A stretch of DNA of 64,000 nucleotides from Frateuria_A sp049727805 (GTDB lineage Bacteria > Pseudomonadota > Gammaproteobacteria > Xanthomonadales > Rhodanobacteraceae), in contig NZ_JBCNYA010000018.1 of assembly GCF_049727805.1 (NCBI RefSeq), positions 1-64,000 of the forward strand. The letters run 5' to 3'. Shown one piece after another: positions 1-9,158 of the stretch; position 1 is the stretch's first letter, and each line of letters opens with the position of its first letter. The position numbers and the translations under genes are program-made. Under the pieces are notes generated by a model. That model did no database searches. It was given only the letters and a program-made list of their open reading frames with translations, and was not told the origin of the DNA.

Positions 1-344
1 AGCAGCTTTGGATGCCCATGGCTTGCCGCAGCGCTGCAAGGGCATTGACCAAGTGCGGAGGGCTGCACGCTGGCGAAGGCTTGACCGAAGCACACGCTGC
101 GAGAGAACAGCCCAGCAAGGGCCTAACTCAAAGTAGGTTTCATTATGGAGTCTAATCCGGCAGTCCATCTAGGCGGCCCTTGCTTGCCGGGAGCCTTGTG
201 CCCGCTCTAAACAACAGCTTGCACCCGTGCGTGCAGCCTAATCCCGCAGCCTAATCGGGCGATCTTTTTCCGGGACCGAGATCACTCGCGCAAAGATGCG
301 ACGCGAGCGCATCGTGTCGGTATGGCCGCACTCCCTCGGCAGGT
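1..344. other. Left edge, no recognisable gene
   Basis: No open frame here has a recognisable product or matches the codon use of the neighbouring genes. The stretch looks less GC-rich than the cluster to its right. It holds a short direct repeat (GCAGCCTAATC at about 236 and 248). It lies at the 3' end of the polysaccharide operon, so it may carry that operon's terminator or decayed sequence, but I see no convincing terminator hairpin or IS remnant. Confidence 0.4.
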
Positions 345-1472
345 CTAGCGCCGCAGCCTGACCGGCAACGCTGGCGCGTCTCGCACCGAGAGGTAAAGGG
401 CCTCGAACGCGCGGGCGGTGTGGTCGGCATCTTCGCGCATGGCGCGGCGTTGGGCGGACCAGGCCAGTTGCAGGCGCAGGTCTTCGTCAGCGAGGACGTG
501 TTCGATGGCGTCGGCCAGCGCAATCCAGTCGCCCGGCGGCGCGGTGAGAGCCGCGGCTGGCGACCACTCGGCGAGGTGGCCGACGGCGGTGCCGACGGTG
601 GGGATGCCGGCGACGGCAGCCTCCAGCAGCACCAGGGGGCCGGCTTCGTGGCGGGAGGACATCACCAGCAGGTGTGCGGCGCACATCAGCGGGCGCAGTT
701 CGCGCTGGGTGCGGAAGCCCAGGAAGCGGACGTGGGAAGCCAGTCCGAGCGTGGTGGCGAGGCGCTGGATCTGGCCGGCGAGGGTATCGACGCCGACGAC
801 GTCCATCGTGAACTCGATGCCTCGCCCCTTCAGCGCGGCGAGGGCGTGCAGCAGGGTGTGCTGGTCCTTGACGCGGTTGAGGCTGGCGACGTGGATCAGG
901 CGGGCCGGCCCTGCAGGGCGACGGCGCGGAGATTGCGGCGGCCACGCGGCGAGGTCGACGCCGAGCGGTACGCGCTGGGCGTCGATGCCGAGCCGGTGCA
1001 GGATGTCGATGATCGGTGCGCTGGCGGCGGTGACCTGATCGGCACAACGCAGCACCAGTGCTTCGCACAGGCGGCCACGCCAGTTCTGGCGTCCGCCGTA
1101 GCGGATGTCGCGCAGCGCGACGAGCTCGCCGCCGGCGATGTGCACCAGGGTCGGGCAGTGCAGCCACAGCCCTGCGGCGACGGCGACCTGGCCGCAGGGG
1201 CCGGAGAAGATCGCGTGGATGCGGTCGAACGGCGCGCGGCGGTGTTCGGCGGCGATGGCGCGGATCGCGCGCCAGCGCGTCCAGCCTTCGCCGACGTTGT
1301 GGATGGTGGCGCCGGCCAGCGGCCAGCGTGCGGGCTTCGCTTCCTGGCGCAGCGCGAAGACGTGCACCTCGTGCGCCTGCGCCAGCCGCGCGATGAAATG
1401 CAGCAGCGCGGGAATGACGCGGCGTTCGCCGCCGCGGTCGACGCCGCCGGGCACGACGAGGGCGAGTTTCAC
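345..1472 (-). CDS. GT4 family glycosyltransferase (375 aa)
   Basis: Predicted cytoplasmic GT-B fold glycosyltransferase that would add a sugar from a nucleotide donor to the growing surface polysaccharide. The C-terminal half carries the GT4 signature: the stretch SSRHEAGPLVLLEAA contains the EX7E motif, followed by a Gly-rich donor loop (GTAVGHL). The N-terminal domain starts LALVVPGG and is typical of the acceptor-binding half. I chose the GTG start because it overlaps the stop of the upstream gene by four bases (GTGA), the pattern used throughout this operon. The open frame continues further upstream, but that part is a shadow of the neighbour. Donor and acceptor cannot be told from sequence. 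It is the last gene of the operon. Confidence 0.88.
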   Translation of the reverse strand: MKLALVVPGGVDRGGERRVIPALLHFIARLAQAHEVHVFALRQEAKPARWPLAGATIHNVGEGWTRWRAIRAIAAEHRRAPFDRIHAIFSGPCGQVAVAAGLWLHCPTLVHIAGGELVALRDIRYGGRQNWRGRLCEALVLRCADQVTAASAPIIDILHRLGIDAQRVPLGVDLAAWPPQSPRRRPAGPARLIHVASLNRVKDQHTLLHALAALKGRGIEFTMDVVGVDTLAGQIQRLATTLGLASHVRFLGFRTQRELRPLMCAAHLLVMSSRHEAGPLVLLEAAVAGIPTVGTAVGHLAEWSPAAALTAPPGDWIALADAIEHVLADEDLRLQLAWSAQRRAMREDADHTARAFEALYLSVRDAPALPVRLRR

Positions 1473-2635
1473 GCCAGGCTCCCGGGCCGGCTGGCGATTG
1501 CCTGCGTGTAGGCATCGCGGCGGCCCTGCAGCAGTTGCAGGTAGGCCTCGCGCCAGCGCCGGCCCACCGCGGCGAACGACAGCGTGGCGTCGAAGTGCCC
1601 GCGCACCTGTTCGGCCGGCATCTGTTCCAGCGTGGCGGCGACCAGCGCGTCGGCCAGCGCGCGGGCGTCGCCGCACGGCCACAGCCGGCCGACGCGCGCA
1701 TCGCCGGTCAGTGCGCGGAAGGACGGGATGTCGGTGAGCACCGGCACGGTGCCGCAGGCCATCGCCTCGAGCGCGGCAAAGCCGCAGCTCTCCGCTCGGC
1801 TCGCGGAGACGAACAGGTCGGCCGCCTGCATCAGCGTCTCGACGCCCGCGTGCGGCACCTGGCCGAGCAGGTGCACGCGGCCGGCGAGCCACGGGTCGCG
1901 CTCGATGCGCGTGCGCAGCTTCGCCAGCAGCGGCGCACGGCCGAAGGCGCACCACAGTTGCAGGCCCGGCAGCCGTTGCGCCGCCAGCGCCACACCGTCG
2001 AGCGCGGTGAGTGGATCCTTGCCCTCCTGCAGGTGGCCCACCCACAGCACCGCCGGGTGGCCGTGCAGGCCGGTCTCCATGCGTGCCTGCGCGTGGTCGC
2101 CCGGCCGGAAGCGGCTGCTGGATTCGGGAATGGCGAACAGCCGCGTGGACGGCCGCAGCACGCCGCTCGCGGCGAAGGGCCAGGCCAGTTCCGGCGCGGT
2201 GAAGGAAACGGCATGGAGCCCGCGGTAGCGGTGCCGCCATTGCCAGCGGCGCCACCATCGCCGCGGTGGCCGGTCGGCGTGGTCCTGGAACAGCAGGGGC
2301 AGATGCGGCAAACGTTGCGACAGGGCGAACGATTCCTCGGGAAAGCCCAGGCCGTGCACGTGCGCCAGCTCCACGCCGAGCATGCCGAGCACGTCGCCGA
2401 TGCGCTGGCCATGCTCGCGGCGGCGCATGCCGCGCACGTCGACGAAGTGATAGTCGACGCCGTTGCGGCTCAGCCGCTCCACGTGCGCGGCGGCCTGCAC
2501 CACCGAGATGCGCGTGCCGGCGCTGGCCGCTGCCTCGGCGATGTCGGCCAGTGAGGGCCAGCGCTCGAGCACCTGTGCGCCGGTCAGCCCGGCCGGCGCG
2601 GGCAGGAAGCTCACCTGCGCCACGTGCGGCGACAT
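1469..2635 (-). CDS. GT4 family glycosyltransferase (388 aa)
   Basis: Second GT-B glycosyltransferase of the polysaccharide operon. The conserved C-terminal part reads SASRAESCGFAALEAMACG, with the EX7E motif of GT4 enzymes, and a preceding WVGHLQEGKDP stretch is the usual linker between the two Rossmann domains. The ATG giving MSPHVAQVSF lies two bases downstream of the stop of the radical SAM gene. The longer upstream frame belongs to that gene's complement. It overlaps the next GT4 gene by four bases, so the two are almost certainly co-translated and likely act on the same repeat unit. Sugar specificity is unknown. Confidence 0.88.
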   Translation of the reverse strand: MSPHVAQVSFLPAPAGLTGAQVLERWPSLADIAEAAASAGTRISVVQAAAHVERLSRNGVDYHFVDVRGMRRREHGQRIGDVLGMLGVELAHVHGLGFPEESFALSQRLPHLPLLFQDHADRPPRRWWRRWQWRHRYRGLHAVSFTAPELAWPFAASGVLRPSTRLFAIPESSSRFRPGDHAQARMETGLHGHPAVLWVGHLQEGKDPLTALDGVALAAQRLPGLQLWCAFGRAPLLAKLRTRIERDPWLAGRVHLLGQVPHAGVETLMQAADLFVSASRAESCGFAALEAMACGTVPVLTDIPSFRALTGDARVGRLWPCGDARALADALVAATLEQMPAEQVRGHFDATLSFAAVGRRWREAYLQLLQGRRDAYTQAIASRPGSLA

Positions 2636-2637
2636 CG

Positions 2638-4149
2638 CTAGAGTCCCTGCACCTGCGGCAGGCGCAGTTGCACGAAGCGGTTGGCCAGGCGCAGTTCCCA
2701 CGGGCGGTCGTAGTGGCCGATGCGGTAGCGCCAGGCGGCCATCGCGCTCAAGCCACGCTTGGCCCAGTGCGGCGCGCGCATGTCCTGCACGGTGGGGTAG
2801 CGGCAGCGCAATACGGTCACGAAGTCGTCGATGCGCCGGCGCAGACGCTCGTCCAGCCACGGCGCGTCCGCATGGCAGGCGTAGTTCACCCATTGCGGCT
2901 GCGCCCATTCGTCGGGCGAGGAAGGGAACACCACCGGCTTGCCGCGCAAGTCGAACAAGGGCGTCGCGCGGTGGCGGCCGCGGTCCTTCTCGTGCATCGA
3001 GCTTTCCGGCAGCGGCGTGTAGATGTAGATGACGATCTCGCAGGCGGGATTGACCCGCTTCAACTGGCGGATGAACTCGAAGGTCTGCTCGGTTTCATCC
3101 TCGGTATGCGTGGGCGGCGCGACCATGAAGGAGAACTCCGGGATCACGCCGTGGCGCCGGCACACCTCCGCCACCTGCAGCGTCTGGTCGGGGCGCGTGC
3201 CCTTGCGGATTTCCTTGAGCATCTGTCCGTCGGGCGACTCGGCGCCGATGTAGGCCATGCGCAGGCGGCTCTTGCGCACCAGCTTCCAGCTCGCCTCGGA
3301 CAGGTTGATCAGCGCATCGGCGCGCGCGAAGCACCACCAGGGCAGTTCCAGCCGCGCCAGCACTTCCAGCAGCGGCACCATCTCCGCCTCGCGGTCGAAG
3401 AAGTTGTGGTCGAAGAACTGCACCGAATCGGCGCCGAGCTCGTGCTTCAGGTAGCCGAGCTCGCGCTCCAGCCGCGCCGCGGTAGGCAGTGCGGTGGCGC
3501 CGCCGAACATCGCCGCCACGCCGCAGAAGGTGCAGTGGTAGCGGCAGCCGAGTGCGGCCTGGTGTGCCACGGTGCGCTGGCCGAGGAAGGTGCGCGCGAG
3601 GTACTTGCGCGGATCGCCGAGCTTTTCGTACGGCAGCAGCGGCGGCGGGTTGCCGCGCGAGAAGCGCCGTGCCGGGTTGTGCACGATGCGCCCGTTGTCC
3701 TTCCACGACAGCCCGGCGATCGCGCCCAGCGGCGGCCCCTGGCCGGTCAGCGCGGAGACCAGCTCGACCAGGGTCTCCTCGCCCTGGCCGCGCACGGCGT
3801 AGTCGACGTAGGGCGCGTTCAGCGCGGCATCGGTGAACAGCGTGGGGAAGTAGCTGCCCCACACGATCGGCAGGTCCGGCGAATGTTCGCGGATCGCCTT
3901 GGAGAGCTTGATCGCCTCGGGCACGTGCGGGCCGCCCATCACGGTCATGCCGACCGCGTCGAAGGATTCGTGGTCCAGCGCGCGCAGCACCTCGGGCACG
4001 GTGTCGCGCTCGATGTTGCCGTCCAGGATGCGGCTTTCGCCGTGATGGTCGAGCGCGGCGGCCAGGTTGAGCAGCGGCAGCGGGAAACGCGCGCTGTGGC
4101 GCGAGGCGATGGTCGGGTTGATCAGCAGCGTGCGGGGCGGGCGGGTCAT
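2638..4149 (-). CDS. B12-binding-type radical SAM protein (503 aa)
   Basis: Radical SAM enzyme of the BchE/HpnP type architecture. The first 150 residues resemble a cobalamin-binding domain (LLINPT near residue 8, PLLNLAAALDHHG near 25, YAVRGQGEETLVEL near 117). The radical SAM domain follows, with the CX3CX2C cluster motif at C202, C206 and C209 that binds the [4Fe-4S] cluster and SAM. The classical DXHXXG B12 loop is not evident, as in several members of this class. Family members perform C-methylation or other difficult C-C or C-H chemistry. In this operon it sits beside two class I methyltransferases and an amidohydrolase, which suggests tailoring of an unusual sugar or substituent. The ATG overlaps the upstream stop (ATGA). 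The substrate is unknown. Confidence 0.85.
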   Translation of the reverse strand: MTRPPRTLLINPTIASRHSARFPLPLLNLAAALDHHGESRILDGNIERDTVPEVLRALDHESFDAVGMTVMGGPHVPEAIKLSKAIREHSPDLPIVWGSYFPTLFTDAALNAPYVDYAVRGQGEETLVELVSALTGQGPPLGAIAGLSWKDNGRIVHNPARRFSRGNPPPLLPYEKLGDPRKYLARTFLGQRTVAHQAALGCRYHCTFCGVAAMFGGATALPTAARLERELGYLKHELGADSVQFFDHNFFDREAEMVPLLEVLARLELPWWCFARADALINLSEASWKLVRKSRLRMAYIGAESPDGQMLKEIRKGTRPDQTLQVAEVCRRHGVIPEFSFMVAPPTHTEDETEQTFEFIRQLKRVNPACEIVIYIYTPLPESSMHEKDRGRHRATPLFDLRGKPVVFPSSPDEWAQPQWVNYACHADAPWLDERLRRRIDDFVTVLRCRYPTVQDMRAPHWAKRGLSAMAAWRYRIGHYDRPWELRLANRFVQLRLPQVQGL

Positions 4150-4859
4150 GGCGCGTCTACCGTGGAGGGCAGGGGACGGCGGCGCAGACGGAACACCAGC
4201 GCCACCGGCACCTCGAGCGCGACGGGGTCGAAGTGCGCGCCGTCGGGGATGCGGGTGGGATCGAGCATCGGTTCGCGCACCTCCTCGATGGCCAGGTCGA
4301 GCGCCGCGCAGGCGGCGTGCCAGTGGCTGTACAGGTGCTGCGTGTGGCGCACGGCGTAGCGCTGGCCGCCGGCCTTGAAGTCGCGCAGCCAGCCGAGCGC
4401 GGGACCGATCGGGTGGATGTCGCTGACCAGCAGCGCGCCGCCGGGGCGGGTCACGCGGCGCAGTTCCGCGAGCGCCGGGCCGAGCGCTTCGAGGTGGCCG
4501 ATAACCAGGCCGCAGACGGTGAGGTCGGCGAACGCGTCGGGCAGCGGCAGCGCGGTGAGGCGGGCCTGGGCGACCTGCAACGTGTTGCCCGCACAGGGCG
4601 CAGCGGCGGCGCGGCGCAGCATCGCCGGGGAGAGGTCGACGCCGGCCACGCGGGCGGCGCCCCGATGCAGCGCGTGGCGCATGTAGCGCCCGCTGCCACA
4701 GCCGGCGTCGAGCACGGCCATGCCTTGCAGGTCGGCGGGCATCAATTCGAGCATCGCGCGCTCCTCGGCCTGCATCACCGGGTTGTGTGCGTGCGCGGGG
4801 TACTCCGGTGCCCACAGCGCGTAGGCGGTGAGCGGATCGAGCACGGGCGGCCGCGACAT
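4146..4859 (-). CDS. Class I SAM-dependent methyltransferase (237 aa)
   Basis: Cytosolic Methyltransf_11-type enzyme. Motif I, VLDAGCGSGRYM, begins near residue 49, and the acidic ribose-binding position follows in AGVDLSPAML. A later LRRVTRPGGALLVSDIHPIG stretch matches the post-core motifs of small-molecule methyltransferases. The ATG gives MSRPPVLDP. It shares bases with the stop of the amidohydrolase gene upstream (TGATG), and its own stop overlaps the radical SAM start. It probably methylates an O or N atom of a sugar or precursor, but no substrate can be assigned. Confidence 0.85.
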   Translation of the reverse strand: MSRPPVLDPLTAYALWAPEYPAHAHNPVMQAEERAMLELMPADLQGMAVLDAGCGSGRYMRHALHRGAARVAGVDLSPAMLRRAAAAPCAGNTLQVAQARLTALPLPDAFADLTVCGLVIGHLEALGPALAELRRVTRPGGALLVSDIHPIGPALGWLRDFKAGGQRYAVRHTQHLYSHWHAACAALDLAIEEVREPMLDPTRIPDGAHFDPVALEVPVALVFRLRRRPLPSTVDAP

Positions 4860-6073
4860 CAGTGCGCTCCCGCGGCGGCGAGGAACAGTGCGCCGGCCAT
4901 GGCGTCGGTGGCCAGGCCCGGTTCGAGTTCCAGCAGCGGCGCGTCGGCCAGCCGGCGGTCGATCAGTTTGGGGCGGCCGTCCAGCGTGACCGACACGGTG
5001 TCGATGTCCAGCGCGGCGAACCAGTGCGCGAACTCCGGATCGGCGATCCGCGGCCGGCCGTCGCGTACCACCGCGCGGATGTCGCTGCGGTCGATCCCGA
5101 GCAGACTGCGCACCGGATCGCCACCGCGGTCCTCCACGACCAGCAGGTCCGCGTGCGCGCCCGGCGACAGGCGGCCGCAACCGGGCAGGCCGAGAATGCG
5201 TGCGGCGTCGCGCGTGACCAGGCCGAGCAGTTGCGCGGGGGTGAGGCCGTAGCGGTCGAGCGCGAGGCGCAACTCCTCCAGCAGGTCGCGTTCGCCGCTC
5301 AGGCGCGAATCGCTGCCCAGCAGCAGCCTCCCGGCCTCGCACAGCCGGCGCGGATCGAGCGTGCGGCCGAGCAGCGTGCGGTTGCTGCCCGGGCACCACG
5401 CCACCGCGGCGCCGGCGGCGATGACGCGCTCGATGTCGCGGGCGCCCAGGCCCACGCCGTGCACCAGCACGCTGTTGGCGGCCAGGCAGCCGAGCCGGTC
5501 CAGTTCGGCCAGTTCGGCGCGGGCGGTGGCATCGGTGCCTTCGGCCAGGTGGATCATCCATGGCCGATGGTGCGGCGTGGCGAGGAAGCTCGCGCACACC
5601 GGCGGGCCGTAACCGGGGCCGGCGAGCGCATAGCTCCAGCCGAAGTCGCGCAACAGGGCGACCGGGAAGTCCGGCGCGTCGAGCGCGGCGTGCCACGGAT
5701 CGTGATGCACTACGCAGGTGCTGCCGGCGAGCAGGTTCTTCAGCGCGCCGTGGCGCAGGCGCAAGGCCTTGGGCAGCGCCAGCGCGGCGATCACCGCCGG
5801 CTCGGCGAAGTGCGCGCGGAAGGCCTCGATCCAGGCGTAGCTGTTCGGGAACGGCGCGCCCGTGCGCAGCGGCGGCACGGCGTTGACGTGCAAGTGGTCG
5901 TGCGCGTTGATCAGGCCAGGGAAGACCAGGTGGTCGCGCAGGTCGATGCGCAGTGCGGGCGACCAGGCGGCTGCTGCCATGCGCTCGTCGTGGATCGCCA
6001 GCGTGCCGCGCGCGAAGCCGCTGCCGGTCCACCAGCCGGCGGCGAGCAGCAGCGTGTCGCGGCGCGCGTCCAT
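4859..6073 (-). CDS. Amidohydrolase-superfamily protein (404 aa)
   Basis: Metal-dependent hydrolase of the cytosine deaminase/chlorohydrolase type. It has the N-terminal beta-sandwich with FPGLINAHDH (metal ligands H58 and H60), further histidines in VVHHDPWH and VLVHGVGL, and the C-terminal metal-binding aspartate in LLLGSDSRLSG. A composite-domain tail (GAHADLLVVED) follows. Relatives deaminate or hydrolyse C-N bonds of cyclic compounds. An enzyme of this class is not a standard part of O-antigen or exopolysaccharide loci, so its place between two methyltransferases and a radical SAM gene is notable. The ATG start is two bases from the preceding stop. Function is inferred at superfamily level only. 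Confidence 0.82.
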   Translation of the reverse strand: MDARRDTLLLAAGWWTGSGFARGTLAIHDERMAAAAWSPALRIDLRDHLVFPGLINAHDHLHVNAVPPLRTGAPFPNSYAWIEAFRAHFAEPAVIAALALPKALRLRHGALKNLLAGSTCVVHHDPWHAALDAPDFPVALLRDFGWSYALAGPGYGPPVCASFLATPHHRPWMIHLAEGTDATARAELAELDRLGCLAANSVLVHGVGLGARDIERVIAAGAAVAWCPGSNRTLLGRTLDPRRLCEAGRLLLGSDSRLSGERDLLEELRLALDRYGLTPAQLLGLVTRDAARILGLPGCGRLSPGAHADLLVVEDRGGDPVRSLLGIDRSDIRAVVRDGRPRIADPEFAHWFAALDIDTVSVTLDGRPKLIDRRLADAPLLELEPGLATDAMAGALFLAAAGAH

Positions 6074-6075
6074 CG

Positions 6076-6951
6076 TCAGCGCCGTTGCATCACGATCAGG
6101 AAGTGATCGCCCATGTCACGCAGCAGCGGCCAGTGGCCGAGGCGGTCGTCGACGCGGCCGAGCCATGCGCACCCGCGCGGGTGGCGGTGGTAGAACTCGA
6201 CCAGGTAGGGCGGCGGCAGGAACAGGCTCAGCGCGCGGCGGGAGGACAGCGTGAAGTGCGCGGCGAAGGCGCGATGGAACTCGCGCGGCAGGTAGTAGCG
6301 CGTCCAGATCGTGTGGCGGTTCATGCCCACCGCCATCGGCTTGCGCGCCCAGCGCACCGCGGCGCGGCGGAAGCGCCCGCGCACCGCGTAGTGCGCCAGT
6401 TCCCACGGGCACAGCCGGCCGATCACCGAGAACAGCAGCTTGCCGCCGGGGCGCAGCAGGCGGGCGCATTCGTCGGCCACCGCACGCAGGTCGGGCGCGC
6501 AGTTGAGCGGGCCGAAGTTGGAATAGATGCCGTCGAACTCGCCGCTCAGGCGGTCGAGCTGCTGCACGCCCAAGTGGGCGGTGGCGACCTGGCTGGCCAG
6601 GCCGCTGAAGGCGGCGCGGGCACGGGTGCGCTCGACCATCTGCGGCGACCAGTCGGTGGCCAGCACGCCGTAGCCGCGGCGCGCGAATTCGACCGCGTCC
6701 AGGCCGGTGCCGCAGCCGAGGTCGAGCAGGCGCGAGCCGATGGGGAGTTCGCGCTGCACCGTGTCCCATAGCTGCACGCGCATGCGCTGGATCAGCTCGT
6801 TGTTGCCGCGCGGGCCGTCGTAGTCGACTGCCACGCTGTCGAAGGCGCGCTGGGTGTCGAGCAGTTGCGCTTCGCTCAGTGTCGGCTGCGGTACGCGGCG
6901 GGTGGCGGTCGCGGTGCCGTCGGTCGGATCGAGTGGGTGTGGCCGGGTCAT
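6076..6951 (-). CDS. Class I SAM-dependent methyltransferase (291 aa)
   Basis: Second class I methyltransferase of the operon, unrelated in detail to the one downstream. The SAM-binding motif LLDLGCGTGLDAVEFA lies near residue 78, followed by LATDWSPQMVE and LRPGGKLLFSVIG. A GAGGAC ribosome-binding site precedes the ATG giving MTRPHPL. The longer upstream frame lies in a 142-base non-coding gap and is not credible. It is separated from the Wzz-like gene by that gap but only two bases from the amidohydrolase, so it may head a sub-operon with the amidohydrolase, methyltransferase and radical SAM genes. Substrate unknown. Confidence 0.85.
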   Translation of the reverse strand: MTRPHPLDPTDGTATATRRVPQPTLSEAQLLDTQRAFDSVAVDYDGPRGNNELIQRMRVQLWDTVQRELPIGSRLLDLGCGTGLDAVEFARRGYGVLATDWSPQMVERTRARAAFSGLASQVATAHLGVQQLDRLSGEFDGIYSNFGPLNCAPDLRAVADECARLLRPGGKLLFSVIGRLCPWELAHYAVRGRFRRAAVRWARKPMAVGMNRHTIWTRYYLPREFHRAFAAHFTLSSRRALSLFLPPPYLVEFYHRHPRGCAWLGRVDDRLGHWPLLRDMGDHFLIVMQRR

Positions 6952-7093
6952 GCTGTCCTCGCGTCGCCATGGGTGGAAGCCGATGGCGTTCCGTAGCTCG
7001 ACCGTGAGTGCGTGGTGTACGCGGCGCGGTTGAACCCGGGGTTGCATGTCGCGCCGGACCTCGCGCCCGGCGCGACACGCGTTGCGCCTTCCG

Positions 7094-8020
7094 CTAGCGC
7101 GGTGCCGGCGCGTGTTCGCCCGAACCCCGCTCGTCCCGGACATCGGCACGCAGCACTGGCGTCGCCGGTGCTGCGGTCCACGCCCCCGCCGCGGCACGCC
7201 GGTAGGCGTTGCGCGCGACCGCCGCGACGAGCCCGAGCCCGAACCCGAGCACCAGGCCGGCGCCCCAGATCAGCAGGCGGTTGGGGTAGACCGCGTGGTC
7301 GGGCACGTAGACCGGCCAGGCCAGGGTGGTTTCGTAGGAGTAGCTCGCGGTGAGCAGCGCCTTCAGTTCGCCGACCGTCTGCTGCAGCTCGCGTACCTCC
7401 TGGTTGCTGTTGCTCAGCACCATGCTGGCGAGCAGCAGGTCCTGCCGGTTCGGCACGGCTCCGCCCTGCGCTGGTGCGATCGCCTGGCGCAGGCGGTCGC
7501 GCTCGGCGGTGGCATCGCCCAGTTGCGCCTGGGCCCGGTGCAGGCGGGCTTCGGCCAGGTCCAGCGGTTCGGCCATCAGCCCCGCGTGCAGCCGGTGCAG
7601 GTGGTCGAACGTGGCCTGTACGAAGCGCTGCGCCTGCTGCGGCGAATACCCGCGCACGGTGAGCTTGATCAATCCGGCATAGGGCGAGGGGTCGAGGTCG
7701 AAGCTGCCGCGGTACAGGTGCCCTTCGCGCGAACGCGGCGAGATGCCGAGGTCGTGCAGTACGCCCTGCTGGAACTCGACCGTCTGCATGCGTTCGACCA
7801 CGCGCTGGAAGGGCTCCACGCGCGGATCCAGTCCCGTTGGCACCGGCGCCAGCTGCCCGGGCCGGATCCACGCCACCGCCTCCCAGCGCGGATGCGCCGC
7901 CTGCGCGAAGAAGATCGCCGCGCCCAGCACCACCGCCAGCACGGCGACGAACCAGCGCCATTCGCGGCGCAGGATTCGCCACAGGTCGATCAGGTAGATC
8001 TCGTCGTGTTCCATGGGCAT
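7094..8020 (-). CDS. Wzz-type chain-length determinant protein (308 aa)
   Basis: Inner-membrane polysaccharide co-polymerase. It has an N-terminal cytoplasmic piece with IYLIDLWRILRREW, a first transmembrane helix at about 20-40, a long periplasmic region rich in alpha helix (residues 45-245), and a second helix at about 248-270 (LLIWGAGLVLGFGLGLVAAVA). A two-helix layout with no Walker motifs means it lacks the tyrosine-kinase domain of exopolysaccharide co-polymerases. Such proteins set the modal chain length of Wzy-made polymers. Alternative starts MPMEHDE and MEHDE differ by two codons. It sits directly after the Wzy-like gene. Confidence 0.85.
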   Translation of the reverse strand: MPMEHDEIYLIDLWRILRREWRWFVAVLAVVLGAAIFFAQAAHPRWEAVAWIRPGQLAPVPTGLDPRVEPFQRVVERMQTVEFQQGVLHDLGISPRSREGHLYRGSFDLDPSPYAGLIKLTVRGYSPQQAQRFVQATFDHLHRLHAGLMAEPLDLAEARLHRAQAQLGDATAERDRLRQAIAPAQGGAVPNRQDLLLASMVLSNSNQEVRELQQTVGELKALLTASYSYETTLAWPVYVPDHAVYPNRLLIWGAGLVLGFGLGLVAAVARNAYRRAAAGAWTAAPATPVLRADVRDERGSGEHAPAPR

Positions 8021-8024
8021 GCAC

Positions 8025-9158
8025 TCAGGTCGGGGTGGTGGAAAGCGCGGGCACGCGGGCGGGCAGCCACGCGGCGAAGAGCTGCATCAGCAGGCACAGC
8101 GCGATGAAGTCGACGTTGGTCCAGATGAAGGCCTGCGGCGCGAAGGGCGCCATCAGGCAGACGTAGGCCATGCGCAGAAAGATCAGCAAGCCGAACAGCG
8201 GCACGTTCGGCCACAGCCGGCGCACGCTCCAGTGCAGCCAGAGGTACAGCGCGAACACCGCCGCCGCGGCGCCGGCCGGGCCCCAGGCCATCAGGAAGGG
8301 AAAGAATTCGGTGCCGACGTTGACCGTCGGCGAATCGAGCGGGATGCCGGTGCCAGCGGTGGCGACCGAACCGCTCAGCGGCACCACCTGGTGGATCAGG
8401 AAGCTGGCGTCGACGTAGTGCTTGGCCTCGATCGAGGCGAAGTTGTACGGCCCCGCGCTGACGTAGAGCAGCAGCCACTTGATGCCCTGCGGCGCATCGC
8501 GGTAGAGGCCGCCGAAGGGCAGCGTCAGCCCCTCCAGCGGACCGGAACGCAGCATGCCCAGCACGGAAAACACGCTGGCGCCGGCCAGCGCGATCAGCAC
8601 GATCCGCTTCCACGGCAGCGGCGCCCGCGCATCGCGGCGCAGCACGATCACCAGCGCCAGCGCGAACAGGCCGTTGAGCAGCCGGTTGCGGTCGATCACC
8701 AGCACCGGGAACACCAGCCCCGCGATCACCAGCGACCAGCGCAGCCCGCGGCTGCGCGCGCACAGCAGGCCGACTGGCGGCAGCACCCAGCACATGTCCG
8801 AGATGTGCCGGATGTGCTCGCGCCCGCCTTCCATCGTGGCATAGGCGCGGGGATCGTCCACCAGCGCGACCGGGAACAGCGCCAGGTCCAGCAGGCAGAA
8901 CGCCAGCACCGCGAGGGCGAAAGCGAGCGCCACGAACGCCTCGCGCGTGCCGGCGTAGCTGCGCAGGCGAAAGCGATCCAGCGGCGGCAGCCGGTTGCCG
9001 GCTACCAGGTCGAGCAGCAGCACCGCGCCGGCGCAGCCGACCAGCAGTGCGATGCCCTCGCCATAGCCGTCCGGCAGGTCGTAGGTGAGCCAGGTCACCG
9101 CGCAGGCGAACAGCAGCGGCGGTGCGAGCCAGAGCGAAGGAAGGCGCAGCAGCCTCAT
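8025..9158 (-). CDS. Multi-pass membrane protein, probable Wzy-type polymerase (377 aa)
   Basis: Very hydrophobic protein with about ten predicted transmembrane segments and a longer periplasmic loop in the second half (residues about 215-290, containing HYVDASFLIHQVVPLSG). That topology and its position between flippase/glycosyltransferase genes and a Wzz-like gene fit an O-antigen or exopolysaccharide polymerase. Wzy proteins share little sequence, so the call rests on topology and context. The ATG overlaps the stop of the GT2 gene (ATGA). It could instead be an unrelated conserved membrane protein of the cluster. Confidence 0.7.
   Translation of the reverse strand: MRLLRLPSLWLAPPLLFACAVTWLTYDLPDGYGEGIALLVGCAGAVLLLDLVAGNRLPPLDRFRLRSYAGTREAFVALAFALAVLAFCLLDLALFPVALVDDPRAYATMEGGREHIRHISDMCWVLPPVGLLCARSRGLRWSLVIAGLVFPVLVIDRNRLLNGLFALALVIVLRRDARAPLPWKRIVLIALAGASVFSVLGMLRSGPLEGLTLPFGGLYRDAPQGIKWLLLYVSAGPYNFASIEAKHYVDASFLIHQVVPLSGSVATAGTGIPLDSPTVNVGTEFFPFLMAWGPAGAAAAVFALYLWLHWSVRRLWPNVPLFGLLIFLRMAYVCLMAPFAPQAFIWTNVDFIALCLLMQLFAAWLPARVPALSTTPT

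Noticed and set aside
251..523. Small open frame at the left edge
   Set aside because: It overlaps the end of a glycosyltransferase gene on the other frame and has unnatural composition; no start signal.
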